DNA from: a virus | DNA length: 37,529 bases | Reading direction: 5' to 3' (one strand) | Virus record (IMG/VR): IMGVR_UViG_3300005613_000197 | Span: 1-37,529 of that record | In this document: positions 1 through 5,713 of the stretch, piece by piece | How positions within the stretch are numbered: the first letter of the stretch is position 1 | How the letters are laid out: each line of letters opens with the position of its first letter | The notes under the pieces: generated by a model | The model's input: the letters and a program-made list of their open reading frames with translations, nothing else | What the model was told of the DNA's origin: nothing | The model's database searches: none | Translations under genes and position numbers: made by a program

Positions 1-227
1 TCATAGGTACTTAACAACTTACTACCAAAACCGAACCTGTTCCATTCTCGTACCTTAAAATCGTTGTGTGTATCATGAATGTATTTCCGTGGTGCTACGC
101 CATTCGGTGTTGTCGTTTCATCTCCTCCAAATTCTCGCACAAATTCAGCGTAGGTGCATTGCTCAACATCTCCGTTGTCATTACGAAAATATACTAGTTT
201 GTTTCTGTTTTTGTAGTTTAGTTCCAT
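1..227 (-). CDS. Conserved phage hypothetical protein, 3' end cut by window
   Basis: The reading frame opens with ATG at 227 on the minus strand and stays open for 75 codons to the window edge, so the C-terminus is missing. The protein starts MELNYKNRNKLVYF and contains an EFVREFGG segment, a PRKYIHD segment, an FKVREW segment and GSKLL near the cut end. From memory this arrangement recurs in small uncharacterised phage proteins; no function is known to me. The A-rich leader before the ATG and a promoter at 248-278 support this strand; a plus-strand frame over the same bases is a shadow. Confidence 0.75.
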   Translation of the reverse strand, partial: MELNYKNRNKLVYFRNDNGDVEQCTYAEFVREFGGDETTTPNGVAPRKYIHDTHNDFKVREWNRFGFGSKLLSTY

Positions 228-247
228 TGTTGTTTTTTTTACTGTGG

Positions 248-278
248 TGAAGATACTAAATATCTCACAAACGAACAA
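248..278 (-). promoter_or_regulatory. Promoter for the gene starting at 227
   Basis: Minus strand reads TTG, 20 nt, TATCTTCA, close to the Bacteroidota vegetative form TTG-N19/21-TAnnTTTG. It sits about 20 nt upstream of the ATG at 227, with an A-run leader between. Confidence 0.5.
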
Positions 279-429
279 ATATTTTACCTGAAAAATGATA
301 AACGCCTGCAAATTCATTTAGAAAATGATTTTTAAAAGCATTGAATGTACCGTTATCAACTTCAAATACTGATCCGTTCGCTATCCAGTCTAATAACTGA
401 CAAACTTCATTAATAGATGTTATTTGCAT
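265..429 (-). CDS. Small hypothetical protein (54 aa)
   Basis: Start chosen at ATG 429 because it shares bases with the stop of the upstream 176-aa gene (TAATG), a typical coupling arrangement; a longer frame to 462 would overlap that gene. The product MQITSINEVCQLLDWIANG... is a small soluble protein with no motif I recognise. It should be co-transcribed with, and translationally coupled to, the upstream gene, whose mRNA is predicted to be released by the hammerhead ribozyme. Function unknown. Confidence 0.65.
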   Translation of the reverse strand: MQITSINEVCQLLDWIANGSVFEVDNGTFNAFKNHFLNEFAGVYHFSGKIFVRL

Positions 430-959
430 TATATTAGTTCCCCCTTTTCTGTAAACTCCCAAGCGTTGGAAAGTATACTTTCAATTATAGCATCTTCACT
501 AGTTAGATAAGCGTATTCTTCACCTAATAACTTAAGATAAGCACGTTCCAGATCTTTGGTAAATTTCTCCAGTAGATAGTGATAATCTTCGCAAGCACCA
601 TCAAAACTATTAATACCTTCTTGATCTTCGCGGTCTCGATATTTATCTATTTCATTAGATAGATCTTTTTCTTTCCTTAAAAACGTTTCCGCTATTTGGT
701 ATGTTTCACAAGATACACCATGTTGCTTTACGATGTTATTAGCCACATCAGTCGAAAAACCACTAATAACTATTTTACAAAAGTTACCACGACCAATATC
801 AAATTTCTGTATCTCAATACCTACGTCCTTTGCATCATCATAAACCTGATCCCACCAGTCAAAACTTACGTTTATCTGTGAGCAGTTCTCAATGGCTGTT
901 GCCTTTGCTTCGGTGCTTAGCTCATCATATTGATAAGCGTGTACAATTATCTCTCTCAT
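429..959 (-). CDS. Conserved phage protein of unknown function (176 aa)
   Basis: A 176-aa acidic, mostly helical protein. The N-terminal half carries YDELSTEAKATAIE and FDWWDQVYDDAKDVGIEI; the C-terminus carries EEYAYLTSEDAIIESI followed by EFTEKGEL. From memory this order (an N-terminal 'ELS-AK-A' helix, 'WW-VY-DAK', a C-terminal 'EYxYLTSDEAI..EFTEDG') marks a family spread over many tailed phages, without an assigned role. Its 5' leader begins, if the ribozyme at 972-1031 cleaves, only about 20 nt upstream of the ATG, so its mRNA would carry a 5'-hydroxyl end. Confidence 0.85.
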   Translation of the reverse strand: MREIIVHAYQYDELSTEAKATAIENCSQINVSFDWWDQVYDDAKDVGIEIQKFDIGRGNFCKIVISGFSTDVANNIVKQHGVSCETYQIAETFLRKEKDLSNEIDKYRDREDQEGINSFDGACEDYHYLLEKFTKDLERAYLKLLGEEYAYLTSEDAIIESILSNAWEFTEKGELI

Positions 960-971
960 TATAACCGTTTT

Positions 972-1031
972 AAGTTAAGACACAGGTAAATTAGTACCTG
1001 TGTTTCGTCCTTTTGGACTCATCAGTTAACT
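972..1031 (-). ncRNA. Type I hammerhead ribozyme (self-cleaving RNA)
   Basis: On the minus strand every conserved core element is present in order. Stem I 5' arm AGTTAA (1031-1026); core CTGATGA (1025-1019); stem II GTCC (1018-1015), loop AAAA, GGAC (1010-1007); core GAAA (1006-1003); stem III CACAGGT (1002-996), 8-nt loop (995-988), ACCTGTG (987-981); cleavage triplet GUC ending at C979; stem I 3' arm TTAACT (978-973). All stem pairs are Watson-Crick: 6 bp in stem I, 4 bp in stem II, 7 bp plus the A15.1-U16.1 pair in stem III. Stem I is the open end, which defines type I. Predicted cleavage is between 979 and 978. It lies between a 34-aa ORF and the 176-aa gene. Confidence 0.93.
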
Positions 1032-1130
1032 ACGTTTACAGAAATGTTTTTCAGCGGTCGCCCTTGCGCCTTTGTTTTTATAAACTTTGTGTGTCTTAAA
1101 ACTGTAATAACCTACGATTTTAATCTCCAT
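1026..1130 (-). CDS. Small basic hypothetical protein (34 aa) ending in ribozyme stem I
   Basis: ATG at 1130 opens 34 codons to TAA at 1028-1026. The product MEIKIVGYYSFKTHKVYKNK... is Lys/Arg rich with one Cys near the C-terminus (HFCKRS). The stop codon bases are also the first three pairs of hammerhead stem I, so a ribosome terminating here would cover the ribozyme core. Upstream, 1163-1193 carries an element repeated before the 100-aa gene. No homologue recognised; coding status rests on start, length and placement only. Confidence 0.5.
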   Translation of the reverse strand: MEIKIVGYYSFKTHKVYKNKGARATAEKHFCKRS

Positions 1131-1188
1131 GATGTTAGGTTTTAATGATGAAAATATATTTTAAGGTGTGTAAATACGTAGGCTTATT

Positions 1189-1464
1189 TTAGGCTTCTTC
1201 AATACTTTCTAGTTCACTTAGCGGAATTAACCAAACGTCTTCGATGTGGCATATAGCGTGTTCCATGTGGTTAAACATTACGGTGGTGTTGTCGATAAGG
1301 TCGATCCATACTTCCCAATATTCGGCATGTTCCGGATCGCTAAGTATAGCGCGATCATTATCGGTCAATTCTACGCCTAACGTGTCCGCGTATTGTTCTG
1401 CGAATATCTGCGGAATATACTTTCCGAATCCGCTGTTAATCAAAAATGTTGCGTTGTCTGTCAT
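1189..1464 (-). CDS. Acidic hypothetical protein (91 aa)
   Basis: Start chosen at ATG 1464 (MTDNATFLINSGFGKYIPQIF); the longer frame to 1515 would run through the promoter at 1485-1515. The protein has FAEQYADTLGVELTDND, then EHAEYWEVWIDLIDN and a C-terminal HIEDVWLIPLSEL. Proteins with this N-terminal 'GFGKYIPQ.F' opening are known to me as uncharacterised phage products. The gene has its own promoter and an A-rich leader. Confidence 0.75.
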   Translation of the reverse strand: MTDNATFLINSGFGKYIPQIFAEQYADTLGVELTDNDRAILSDPEHAEYWEVWIDLIDNTTVMFNHMEHAICHIEDVWLIPLSELESIEEA

Positions 1465-1484
1465 AGTTCTTTTTTTTGTTTGTG

Positions 1485-1515
1485 CTAAGATACAAATAAT
1501 TATTGAGACCGTCAA
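1485..1515 (-). promoter_or_regulatory. Promoter for the gene starting at 1464
   Basis: Minus strand: TTG at 1515-1513, 20-nt spacer, TATCTTAG at 1492-1485. The upstream half TTGACGGTCTCAATAATTAT is repeated almost exactly at 3388-3410 and, with one change, at 4226-4248, marking a promoter family of the left arm. Confidence 0.65.
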
Positions 1516-1522
1516 ATATTAA

Positions 1523-1825
1523 TTATTTAACTACGTCAAAATAATCTATTTTAGTTTCTACTGTTTCAACTTTCAAATGTAGTTTTTTAAACCAGTCATT
1601 ATAATTATCTGACATATGTCCTAATAGATGAGAGTGAAATAAACTATTTTCACTATCTTCTAAAGTGGTTATAAATAAAGCTTTACTATCCTTTTCTATT
1701 CGTGCAAAAAGATTAGTATAATCAAATGCAATAATATGTATATCTGCAAAACTAAAACCATTTTCAGATATGTCATCAAAAGTATATTCTAGCCTATCTA
1801 ACCAGTAATAATAAAGTTGTTCCAT
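1523..1825 (-). CDS. Hypothetical protein (100 aa)
   Basis: ATG at 1825 begins MEQLYYYWLDRLEYTFDD. The protein is aromatic-rich, with FARIEKDSKALFITTLED in the middle and FKKLHLKVETVETKIDYFDVV at the C-terminus. No domain recognised. Its 3' end abuts the promoter of the next gene. Its leader contains the left arm of a large inverted repeat (1841-1857), so expression may depend on RNA structure there. Confidence 0.7.
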   Translation of the reverse strand: MEQLYYYWLDRLEYTFDDISENGFSFADIHIIAFDYTNLFARIEKDSKALFITTLEDSENSLFHSHLLGHMSDNYNDWFKKLHLKVETVETKIDYFDVVK

Positions 1826-1840
1826 AACTATATTTTTTAG

Positions 1841-1929
1841 GTGTGTTAGTACGTAGGCTTATTTTAGTTTTTGTACTTAGCTAGGTTTAACTATACGATC
1901 ACTCTAGTACCTACGTACCTACCACACAC
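1841..1929 (-). repeat. Imperfect inverted repeat: long hairpin in the leader of the 100-aa gene
   Basis: Plus-strand arm GTGTGTTAGTACGTAGG (1841-1857) pairs with 1910-1929 (CCTACGTAC, 1-nt bulge, TA, 2-nt bulge, ACACAC): 17 pairs around a 52-nt loop. It fills most of the gap between the 122-aa and 100-aa genes. The left arm and the following GCTTATTTTAG are repeated with few changes at 1163-1193, upstream of the 34-aa ORF. Likely a regulatory RNA structure or protein site; no known class recognised. Confidence 0.5.
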
Positions 1930-1931
1930 GT

Positions 1932-2300
1932 TTATTTAAGTTCTTCAATAATAGCTTCTGCTATCTCTTCGGTAAGCTCTTCATCTAAACTATCCTGAAC
2001 GGATTGAATGTCATACAAAGCCTGTTCACCTAGTATATATACTAGCATATTTACGACACGCTCCGGATCTGAAAGATCTGTGGTAACAGTTCCAAAATTA
2101 TCGTTCTCATATTCCTGAACAATACCAATGGCCTCAAATACGCTAGAGTGTTTTAATATTTCCTGCTCGGCTTGGTAGGTGCCAATTACCCAATAACTGG
2201 TATTAAATAAGTTGTGATGAAGCTCATTAATAGGCAGATCAATATAATTGTCCACGTTGTCAATAATGTACTGTTGAATTTCTTTCTCTAAAGTTGTCAT
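1932..2300 (-). CDS. Conserved phage hypothetical protein (122 aa)
   Basis: Starts MTTLEKEIQQYIIDNVDNY at ATG 2300, directly after an A-run leader and a promoter at 2326-2356. Visible conserved-looking blocks are HHNLFNTSYWVIGTYQAEQE, VQEYENDNFGTV, and DPERVVNMLVYILGEQAL, ending in an acidic helix. From memory the 'LFN.dY.iiG...A...l' and 'NML.YilGE' blocks define a widespread phage family with no known function. Predicted soluble and helical. Confidence 0.8.
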   Translation of the reverse strand: MTTLEKEIQQYIIDNVDNYIDLPINELHHNLFNTSYWVIGTYQAEQEILKHSSVFEAIGIVQEYENDNFGTVTTDLSDPERVVNMLVYILGEQALYDIQSVQDSLDEELTEEIAEAIIEELK

Positions 2301-2325
2301 AAGCGTATTTTTTTTTAGTGCACTA

Positions 2326-2356
2326 CGAAGTTAAGTAAAAAAGGTGATATTATCAA
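2326..2356 (-). promoter_or_regulatory. Promoter for the 122-aa gene
   Basis: Minus strand TTG (2356-2354), 20-nt spacer, TAACTTCG (2333-2326). Overlaps the last bases of the 80-aa gene upstream. Leader contains an A9 tract before ATG 2300. Confidence 0.55.
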
Positions 2357-2595
2357 ACTGTATTAAGATACTTTTTATACTTATTTGGTGTATTGTTGTA
2401 AAATCTTAAAGTATGCCCGCTTGACCACTCATTGATATAAACCTCTGTTATAATAACAGTTTTTAATTCATTACCTACAAGTATATTTTTGCCGTATCCT
2501 AATACACCCTCTTCTATATTAATAATAGTTCCCCCTTTATTAATATAATTATCAATAAGTTTTTCAACTGTCTTTAACGAAAATAATCGCATCAT
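2353..2595 (-). CDS. Conserved small phage/bacterial protein (80 aa)
   Basis: MMRLFSLKTVEKLIDNYINK then GGTIINIEEGVLGYGKNIL, LKTVIITEVYINEWSSGHTL and a C-terminal YNNTPNKYKKYL. The blocks 'GG.i..ieeGvLGyG', 'lKt.vI.EvylneWsS.hT.r.Y' are familiar to me from small phage proteins of unknown role. Either of two adjacent Met codons could be the start. It follows the 87-aa gene by 21 nt and probably shares its transcript. Confidence 0.8.
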   Translation of the reverse strand: MMRLFSLKTVEKLIDNYINKGGTIINIEEGVLGYGKNILVGNELKTVIITEVYINEWSSGHTLRFYNNTPNKYKKYLNTV

Positions 2596-2616
2596 GTATA
2601 GCTTTTAATAACCAAA

Positions 2617-2880
2617 TTAATCGAATGAAAAAATTCGTTCTGTACGTTGTTGTTTGTCTGGTGAAGTACTTAGAAGCCTTACAACATTGTAACCTCGTGA
2701 AGTATAACCACGTTCCACATATTCTGAGCCACCTAAACTCCTAAAAAACTTTAGTGTTTCATCGCTTGTTATATTACGATATTGCTCTGTTGTTATCTCC
2801 TTTGTTTGCCGTTCCAGCTCCTGCCATGTTTTAGAAGTTCCTGGTTTGATACCATACTTTTTTTTGGTCATTGTTATCAT
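2617..2880 (-). CDS. Conserved small phage protein (87 aa)
   Basis: Start at ATG 2880 or the fourth codon (MTKKKYG). Contains SKTWQELERQ, ITTEQYRNITSDETLKFFRS, LGGSEYVERGYTSRGYNV and LLSTSPDKQQRTERIFSFD; the 'LGGSE', 'GY.vv.L.StsPd' and 'R.F.F' blocks recur in small uncharacterised phage proteins I know of. The first eleven codons lie inside a 123-bp tandem duplication, so an identical start is repeated 123 bp upstream. Confidence 0.8.
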   Translation of the reverse strand: MITMTKKKYGIKPGTSKTWQELERQTKEITTEQYRNITSDETLKFFRSLGGSEYVERGYTSRGYNVVRLLSTSPDKQQRTERIFSFD

Positions 2881-2901
2881 GGTGCTACTGTTTTGTTTGT
2901 G

Positions 2902-2932
2902 CTAAGATACAAATAATTATCGGTAAAATCAA
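2902..2932 (-). promoter_or_regulatory. Promoter for the 87-aa gene
   Basis: Minus strand TTG (2932-2930), 20 nt, TATCTTAG (2909-2902). An exact second copy lies at 3025-3055 because of the tandem duplication. Confidence 0.6.
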
Positions 2933-3003
2933 AAGTTATCTAAGTAAGTTAATAAATAAAAAGGCTTATTGATACCATACTTTTTTTTGGTCATTGTTAT
3001 CAT
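2929..3003 (-). CDS. Chimeric minigene made by the tandem duplication (24 aa)
   Basis: From ATG 3003 the frame reads the 11-residue start of the 87-aa protein (MITMTKKKYGI), a junction Asn, then KPFYLLTYLDNF, the C-terminus of the 101-aa protein, and its TGA stop. The duplication joined both parts in frame, and a full promoter and leader copy precede it (3025-3055). Whether the 24-aa peptide is made or matters is unknown; it may simply be a scar. Confidence 0.45.
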   Translation of the reverse strand: MITMTKKKYGINKPFYLLTYLDNF

Positions 3004-3024
3004 GGTGCTACTGTTTTGTTTGTG

Positions 3025-3055
3025 CTAAGATACAAATAATTATCGGTAAAATCAA
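3025..3055 (-). promoter_or_regulatory. Duplicated promoter copy for the chimeric minigene
   Basis: Identical to the promoter at 2902-2932 (TTG, 20 nt, TATCTTAG), overlapping the stop codon of the 101-aa gene. It gives the 87-aa gene two tandem promoters. Confidence 0.55.
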
Positions 3056-3357
3056 AAGTTATCTAAGTAAGTTAATAAATAAAAAGGCTTATCGACACGA
3101 TCATAATCTTTAAATCTATCAATAAGATTTAACATATTCTCTCTTGTATAGTCAACGCCCTCAATAGTGCAAGATCCATCCCCATAAATTAAAAAGGCAT
3201 TTCGTCTAAATACAATTTCCTTCACTACTTTTATAGCAGATTTTGGGGCTAACTCTTTAGTTAGTATCGTTGATATAGCTTCCTTTGCCGTTTCAGCTCT
3301 TACATTAATCGTGTAATGTCCGTTATCGTGTGCTAGTTCAATGTTAAACTGTTTCAT
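3052..3357 (-). CDS. Hypothetical protein (101 aa)
   Basis: ATG 3357 starts MKQFNIELAHDNGHYTINVR, followed by ETAKEAISTILTKELAP and AIKVVKEI. The 'fnie..hdnG.ytI.vrA...eeAi..i...E..P..Ai' pattern resembles small uncharacterised phage proteins. C-terminus KPFYLLTYLDNF is the part copied into the chimeric minigene. It has its own promoter at 3380-3410. Confidence 0.75.
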   Translation of the reverse strand: MKQFNIELAHDNGHYTINVRAETAKEAISTILTKELAPKSAIKVVKEIVFRRNAFLIYGDGSCTIEGVDYTRENMLNLIDRFKDYDRVDKPFYLLTYLDNF

Positions 3358-3379
3358 GATGTTGTTTTTTTTGTTACCA

Positions 3380-3410
3380 CAAATATAATGATAATTATTG
3401 AGACCGTCAA
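3380..3410 (-). promoter_or_regulatory. Promoter for the 101-aa gene
   Basis: Minus strand TTG (3410-3408), 20 nt, TATATTTG (3387-3380): an exact match to TAnnTTTG. The upstream half is shared with the promoters at 1485-1515 and 4218-4248. Confidence 0.7.
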
Positions 3411-3436
3411 ATGTTTATTACTCTAAAAAATTACTT

Positions 3437-3613
3437 TTATTCATTAGTGATAATATCCGCTAACAGTTTAATATTTGTTTCATTCCCAAACTCAACCAAA
3501 TCAATTAAGTAGGTCTCATTTTCATTAACAAGTGTTTCAGCTTGTTCTTTAGTTAGTTGGTAGTTATCAACTAATTCAGCTATCAAATCACTATAAAGTT
3601 CAAAAAATTTCAT
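3437..3613 (-). CDS. Hypothetical acidic protein (58 aa)
   Basis: Start chosen at ATG 3613 (MKFFELYSDLIAEL) because the longer frame to 3649 overlaps the upstream gene's end and the shorter one has an A-rich leader. The protein is helical and acidic (LTKEQAETLVNENETYLIDL). Third gene of a short leftward unit with 3640-3852 and 3861-4196. Function unknown. Confidence 0.65.
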   Translation of the reverse strand: MKFFELYSDLIAELVDNYQLTKEQAETLVNENETYLIDLVEFGNETNIKLLADIITNE

Positions 3614-3639
3614 ACTTATCTTTTTTGTTGATGAGTTAA

Positions 3640-3852
3640 TTATTTGCAAATGTTATCGGCTGCGGCATGGGTTGAATTTATTACATCCCATACGGCAAAC
3701 TCTCGCGCGTCCTCCTGCTGTATCTCTTCTTGTATGGTACTATACCTTACATTTAGCCTTATGCGCTCTGACAGGGCGTAAAACAAGCCCGTTGAGCATT
3801 GGAAGAATAGTATAGAGCCAAGTATTAGTATTAGTGCGTTATGTGTTCTCAT
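3640..3852 (-). CDS. Small single-pass membrane protein (70 aa)
   Basis: MRTHN then a hydrophobic stretch at residues 6-27 (ALILILGSILFFQCSTGLFY), then a charged helical tail (ERIRLNVRYSTIQEEIQQED) ending DNICK. This looks like one N-terminal membrane helix with a cytoplasmic or periplasmic tail; the Cys within the hydrophobic segment is not in a clear lipobox. Lies 8 nt from the 111-aa gene, so probably co-transcribed. Function unknown. Confidence 0.65.
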   Translation of the reverse strand: MRTHNALILILGSILFFQCSTGLFYALSERIRLNVRYSTIQEEIQQEDAREFAVWDVINSTHAAADNICK

Positions 3853-3860
3853 GGTGTGTT

Positions 3861-4196
3861 TTATTGTAGGCCAATATAAGCGTTAATGTCACTAGCTAGG
3901 TTTAAAAAATCAAAGTATGTGGGTTTTTCAAAATTAACATGCTGGTTAGTATCACAACATTTATTTATGCCTATCTCGTGCCTTTCATATATTTCTACTA
4001 ACTCGTTGAAAGTTATTTCTATGTCTATATGAATAGTATTTTCACGTGCTCCTATCTCTTTGGCAATGTAATTTGGCAAATATCCAAACACTCTATAATA
4101 CCTGTTTGGATCAAACTTTCTTCTTCCGTCATATTCGGCCATTAAATAGCCCTCTTCCTTACATACTTTTAACGACACATCAGTTCCAATTATCAT
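3861..4196 (-). CDS. Hypothetical protein (111 aa)
   Basis: ATG 4196 begins MIIGTDVSLKVCKEEGYLM. The protein has FDPNRYYRVFGYLPNYIAKE and IHIDIEITFNELVEIYERHE, with two adjacent Cys (NKCCD). No domain recognised. First gene of a short unit driven by the promoter at 4218-4248. Confidence 0.7.
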   Translation of the reverse strand: MIIGTDVSLKVCKEEGYLMAEYDGRRKFDPNRYYRVFGYLPNYIAKEIGARENTIHIDIEITFNELVEIYERHEIGINKCCDTNQHVNFEKPTYFDFLNLASDINAYIGLQ

Positions 4197-4217
4197 AATT
4201 CTTTTTTTTTGTTACCA

Positions 4218-4248
4218 CAAATCTAACGATAATTATTGATACCGTCAA
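4218..4248 (-). promoter_or_regulatory. Promoter for the 111-aa gene unit
   Basis: Minus strand TTG (4248-4246), 20 nt, TAGATTTG (4225-4218), matching TAnnTTTG. Leader carries an A9 run before ATG 4196. Confidence 0.7.
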
Positions 4249-4595
4249 ATTTTAATCAATATTTTTAGATAAAAAGGTTCAGCATCCAAACCATAATCAC
4301 AAGTGAAACCTAATTTTTCCAGTTGTGATACAAGCAATGCACAGCTTTTATAACCGTCCATAGTGCCTTCTTCAAAACGTTTTTCAAACTTAGCTATTAC
4401 CTGTTGAACTGGTCTTGGTAGTTGTTCCAGATATTCAAACAGATCAACCTCAGCTAACTTGTTTAATTCCTGTTGTGCCTCTATTTCTGTAAAAGTACCA
4501 CCACAACTAAACAACGAATATAACGATATATTAGCTGCCGTTATCGGTTCGCCTTTTTCTACTAATTTCCCTATTAATACCAGTAGTCTATCCAT
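4245..4595 (-). CDS. Hypothetical protein (116 aa)
   Basis: Start chosen at ATG 4595 (MDRLLVLIGKLVEKGEPI); the frame extends to a GTG at 4625, but that falls in the promoter -7 element. Helical protein with FTEIEAQQELNKLAEVDLFEY, PRPVQQVIAKFEKRFEEG and a C-terminal YGLDAEPFYLKILIKI. No recognised domain. First leftward gene of the divergent promoter region. Confidence 0.7.
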   Translation of the reverse strand: MDRLLVLIGKLVEKGEPITAANISLYSLFSCGGTFTEIEAQQELNKLAEVDLFEYLEQLPRPVQQVIAKFEKRFEEGTMDGYKSCALLVSQLEKLGFTCDYGLDAEPFYLKILIKI

Positions 4596-4624
4596 AACCG
4601 TGTATCTGTTTGTTAGTGATACCA

Positions 4625-4655
4625 CAAAGTACGTAATAATTTATGACATACGCAA
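4625..4655 (-). promoter_or_regulatory. Leftward promoter of the divergent pair
   Basis: Minus strand TTG (4655-4653), 21-nt spacer, TACTTTG (4631-4625) followed by TGGTA. This is the same TACTTTGT variant used by the three rightward cassettes at 4734, 5138 and 5714. Confidence 0.6.
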
Positions 4656-4733
4656 GCACAATGATAAACAAAATTGTAATTTATTGAAAATCAAGACAAT
4701 AAAATGATAATGAATTTTTTTTTGTGCTAACTA

Positions 4734-4764
4734 TTGACAATGTCAATTTAATTACCGTACTTTG
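4734..4764 (+). promoter_or_regulatory. Rightward cassette promoter 1 with palindromic operator
   Basis: TTG (4734-4736), 21-nt spacer, TACTTTG (4758-4764). The TTG begins a perfect 13-bp palindrome TTGACAATGTCAA (4734-4746), a likely repressor or activator site overlapping the -33 element. Bases 4715-4766 are repeated at 5119-5170. Confidence 0.65.
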
Positions 4765-4794
4765 TATTATACTTTAACAGTTAAACAAGACATT

Positions 4795-5070
4795 ATGCTT
4801 ACCCTAATTAATAAAAAAGAAACAGAAAAAGAATTAGCCCATATTGACGTAATTGTTAAGGGTAAAGTTATTGGCTACATTATGAAAAATCATAGCCCAA
4901 ATGTAAATACACAAAATGCTTTTGTATTTACTTCTAAGGTGGAACATTTACCTACGTTCTATTACAGGTCTAAAAAGGGTTTAATAGGTCTTATTGAGGA
5001 AATATTAAAAGGTAATACCACCACTGTTTTATGTGGTTTTGGTATAGAAAAAACTATTACACTTAGTTAG
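4795..5070 (+). CDS. Hypothetical protein (91 aa)
   Basis: Start chosen at ATG 4795 (MLTLINKKETEKELAHIDV); a TTG-initiated longer frame would begin in the promoter. The protein has VIVKGKVIGYIMKNHSPN, FVFTSKVEHLPTF and KGLIGLIEEILKGNT. No recognised domain. First gene of the rightward cluster, with its own promoter and followed by a strong terminator at 5092-5127, so it forms a single-gene unit. Confidence 0.7.
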   Translation: MLTLINKKETEKELAHIDVIVKGKVIGYIMKNHSPNVNTQNAFVFTSKVEHLPTFYYRSKKGLIGLIEEILKGNTTTVLCGFGIEKTITLS

Positions 5071-5091
5071 TCCCACATAAACCTATTATCT

Positions 5092-5127
5092 AAACCATAA
5101 CCAATAAAACGGTTATGGTTTTTTTTT
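5092..5127 (+). terminator. Rho-independent terminator after the 91-aa gene
   Basis: Perfect 11-bp stem AAACCATAACC (5092-5102) / GGTTATGGTTT (5111-5121), 8-nt loop, then a run of T. Nearly the same hairpin recurs at 6029-6063. Confidence 0.85.
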
Positions 5128-5137
5128 GTGCTAACTA

Positions 5138-5168
5138 TTGACAATGTCAATTTAATTACCGTACTTTG
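5138..5168 (+). promoter_or_regulatory. Rightward cassette promoter 2 with palindromic operator
   Basis: TTG (5138-5140), 21 nt, TACTTTG (5162-5168), and the same palindrome TTGACAATGTCAA (5138-5150). It starts just after the terminator T-run, so the terminator-promoter pair looks copied as one block. Confidence 0.65.
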
Positions 5169-5201
5169 TACTACATTATTTAATAACATAACTTACACAC
5201 T

Positions 5202-5540
5202 ATGTATAAACAAAAATTGGTTAATGTAATTAATAGCAGAAAAAGTTATAAGCCTGTTATTAAAGAAAAATTACTAGCACAAGTTAGTAGATTAGCAGAA
5301 GACCTAACAGAACCACAATTTAAAACCGTTCTAAAATCATTACCAAAGGTATATAAAGCATTGGCTAAACTTGATAGTTGGAAATATCAACAACTTAAAA
5401 AAGTTGTAAAGCTAGAACGACACACTAACGCTCCTGAATTAAATAAACTTCACTTTAATAATGGTTCAATAAAACCAGTTCCACAAATGACCGATATAGA
5501 TAATGCTTTAACTTACCTTTACTATAATCAAAAAACATGA
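5202..5540 (+). CDS. Basic hypothetical protein (112 aa)
   Basis: MYKQKLVNVINSRKSYKPVI then a Lys-rich helical body (LAEDLTEPQFKTVLKSLPKV, DSWKYQQLKKVVKLERH). Net positive and helical, compatible with nucleic-acid binding, but no motif is decisive. Its TGA overlaps the ATG of the next 54-aa gene (ATGA), implying translational coupling. Confidence 0.7.
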   Translation: MYKQKLVNVINSRKSYKPVIKEKLLAQVSRLAEDLTEPQFKTVLKSLPKVYKALAKLDSWKYQQLKKVVKLERHTNAPELNKLHFNNGSIKPVPQMTDIDNALTYLYYNQKT

Positions 5541-5701
5541 AAAGGAAACAATATAAAGCGGATCTAAAGGCTGCAATTATAAAGTATGGTTACTGGTCTA
5601 AAGAAGTAAATGAATTAAACAACAAGGCTTTAAAACACTTTAGTTTAGTAGTTTATACAAGCCTTCAAAATAGTGTTAGATCTGCGCTAGTTAAAAAATA
5701 G
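5537..5701 (+). CDS. Small basic hypothetical protein (54 aa)
   Basis: ATG 5537 overlaps the stop of the upstream gene (ATGA) and the frame runs 54 codons to TAG at 5699-5701. The product MKRKQYKADLKAAIIKYGYW... is strongly basic and helical, ending SVRSALVKK. Coupling to the basic 112-aa protein suggests the two act together. Function unknown. Confidence 0.65.
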   Translation: MKRKQYKADLKAAIIKYGYWSKEVNELNNKALKHFSLVVYTSLQNSVRSALVKK

Positions 5702-5713
5702 TTTTGCTAACAC

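Larger units (their letters stand above)
2846..3092. repeat. Perfect 123-bp tandem duplication (two copies)
   Basis: Bases 2846-2969 recur identically with a period of 123 bp through 3092. Each unit carries, read leftward, the last 13 codons and stop of the 101-aa gene, a promoter, the leader, and the first 11 codons of the 87-aa gene. The absence of any mismatch suggests a recent event or ongoing homogenisation. Confidence 0.95.

Noticed and set aside
68-250. Plus-strand 60-aa frame
   Set aside because: Shadow of the real minus-strand gene that starts at 227 and runs off the window.
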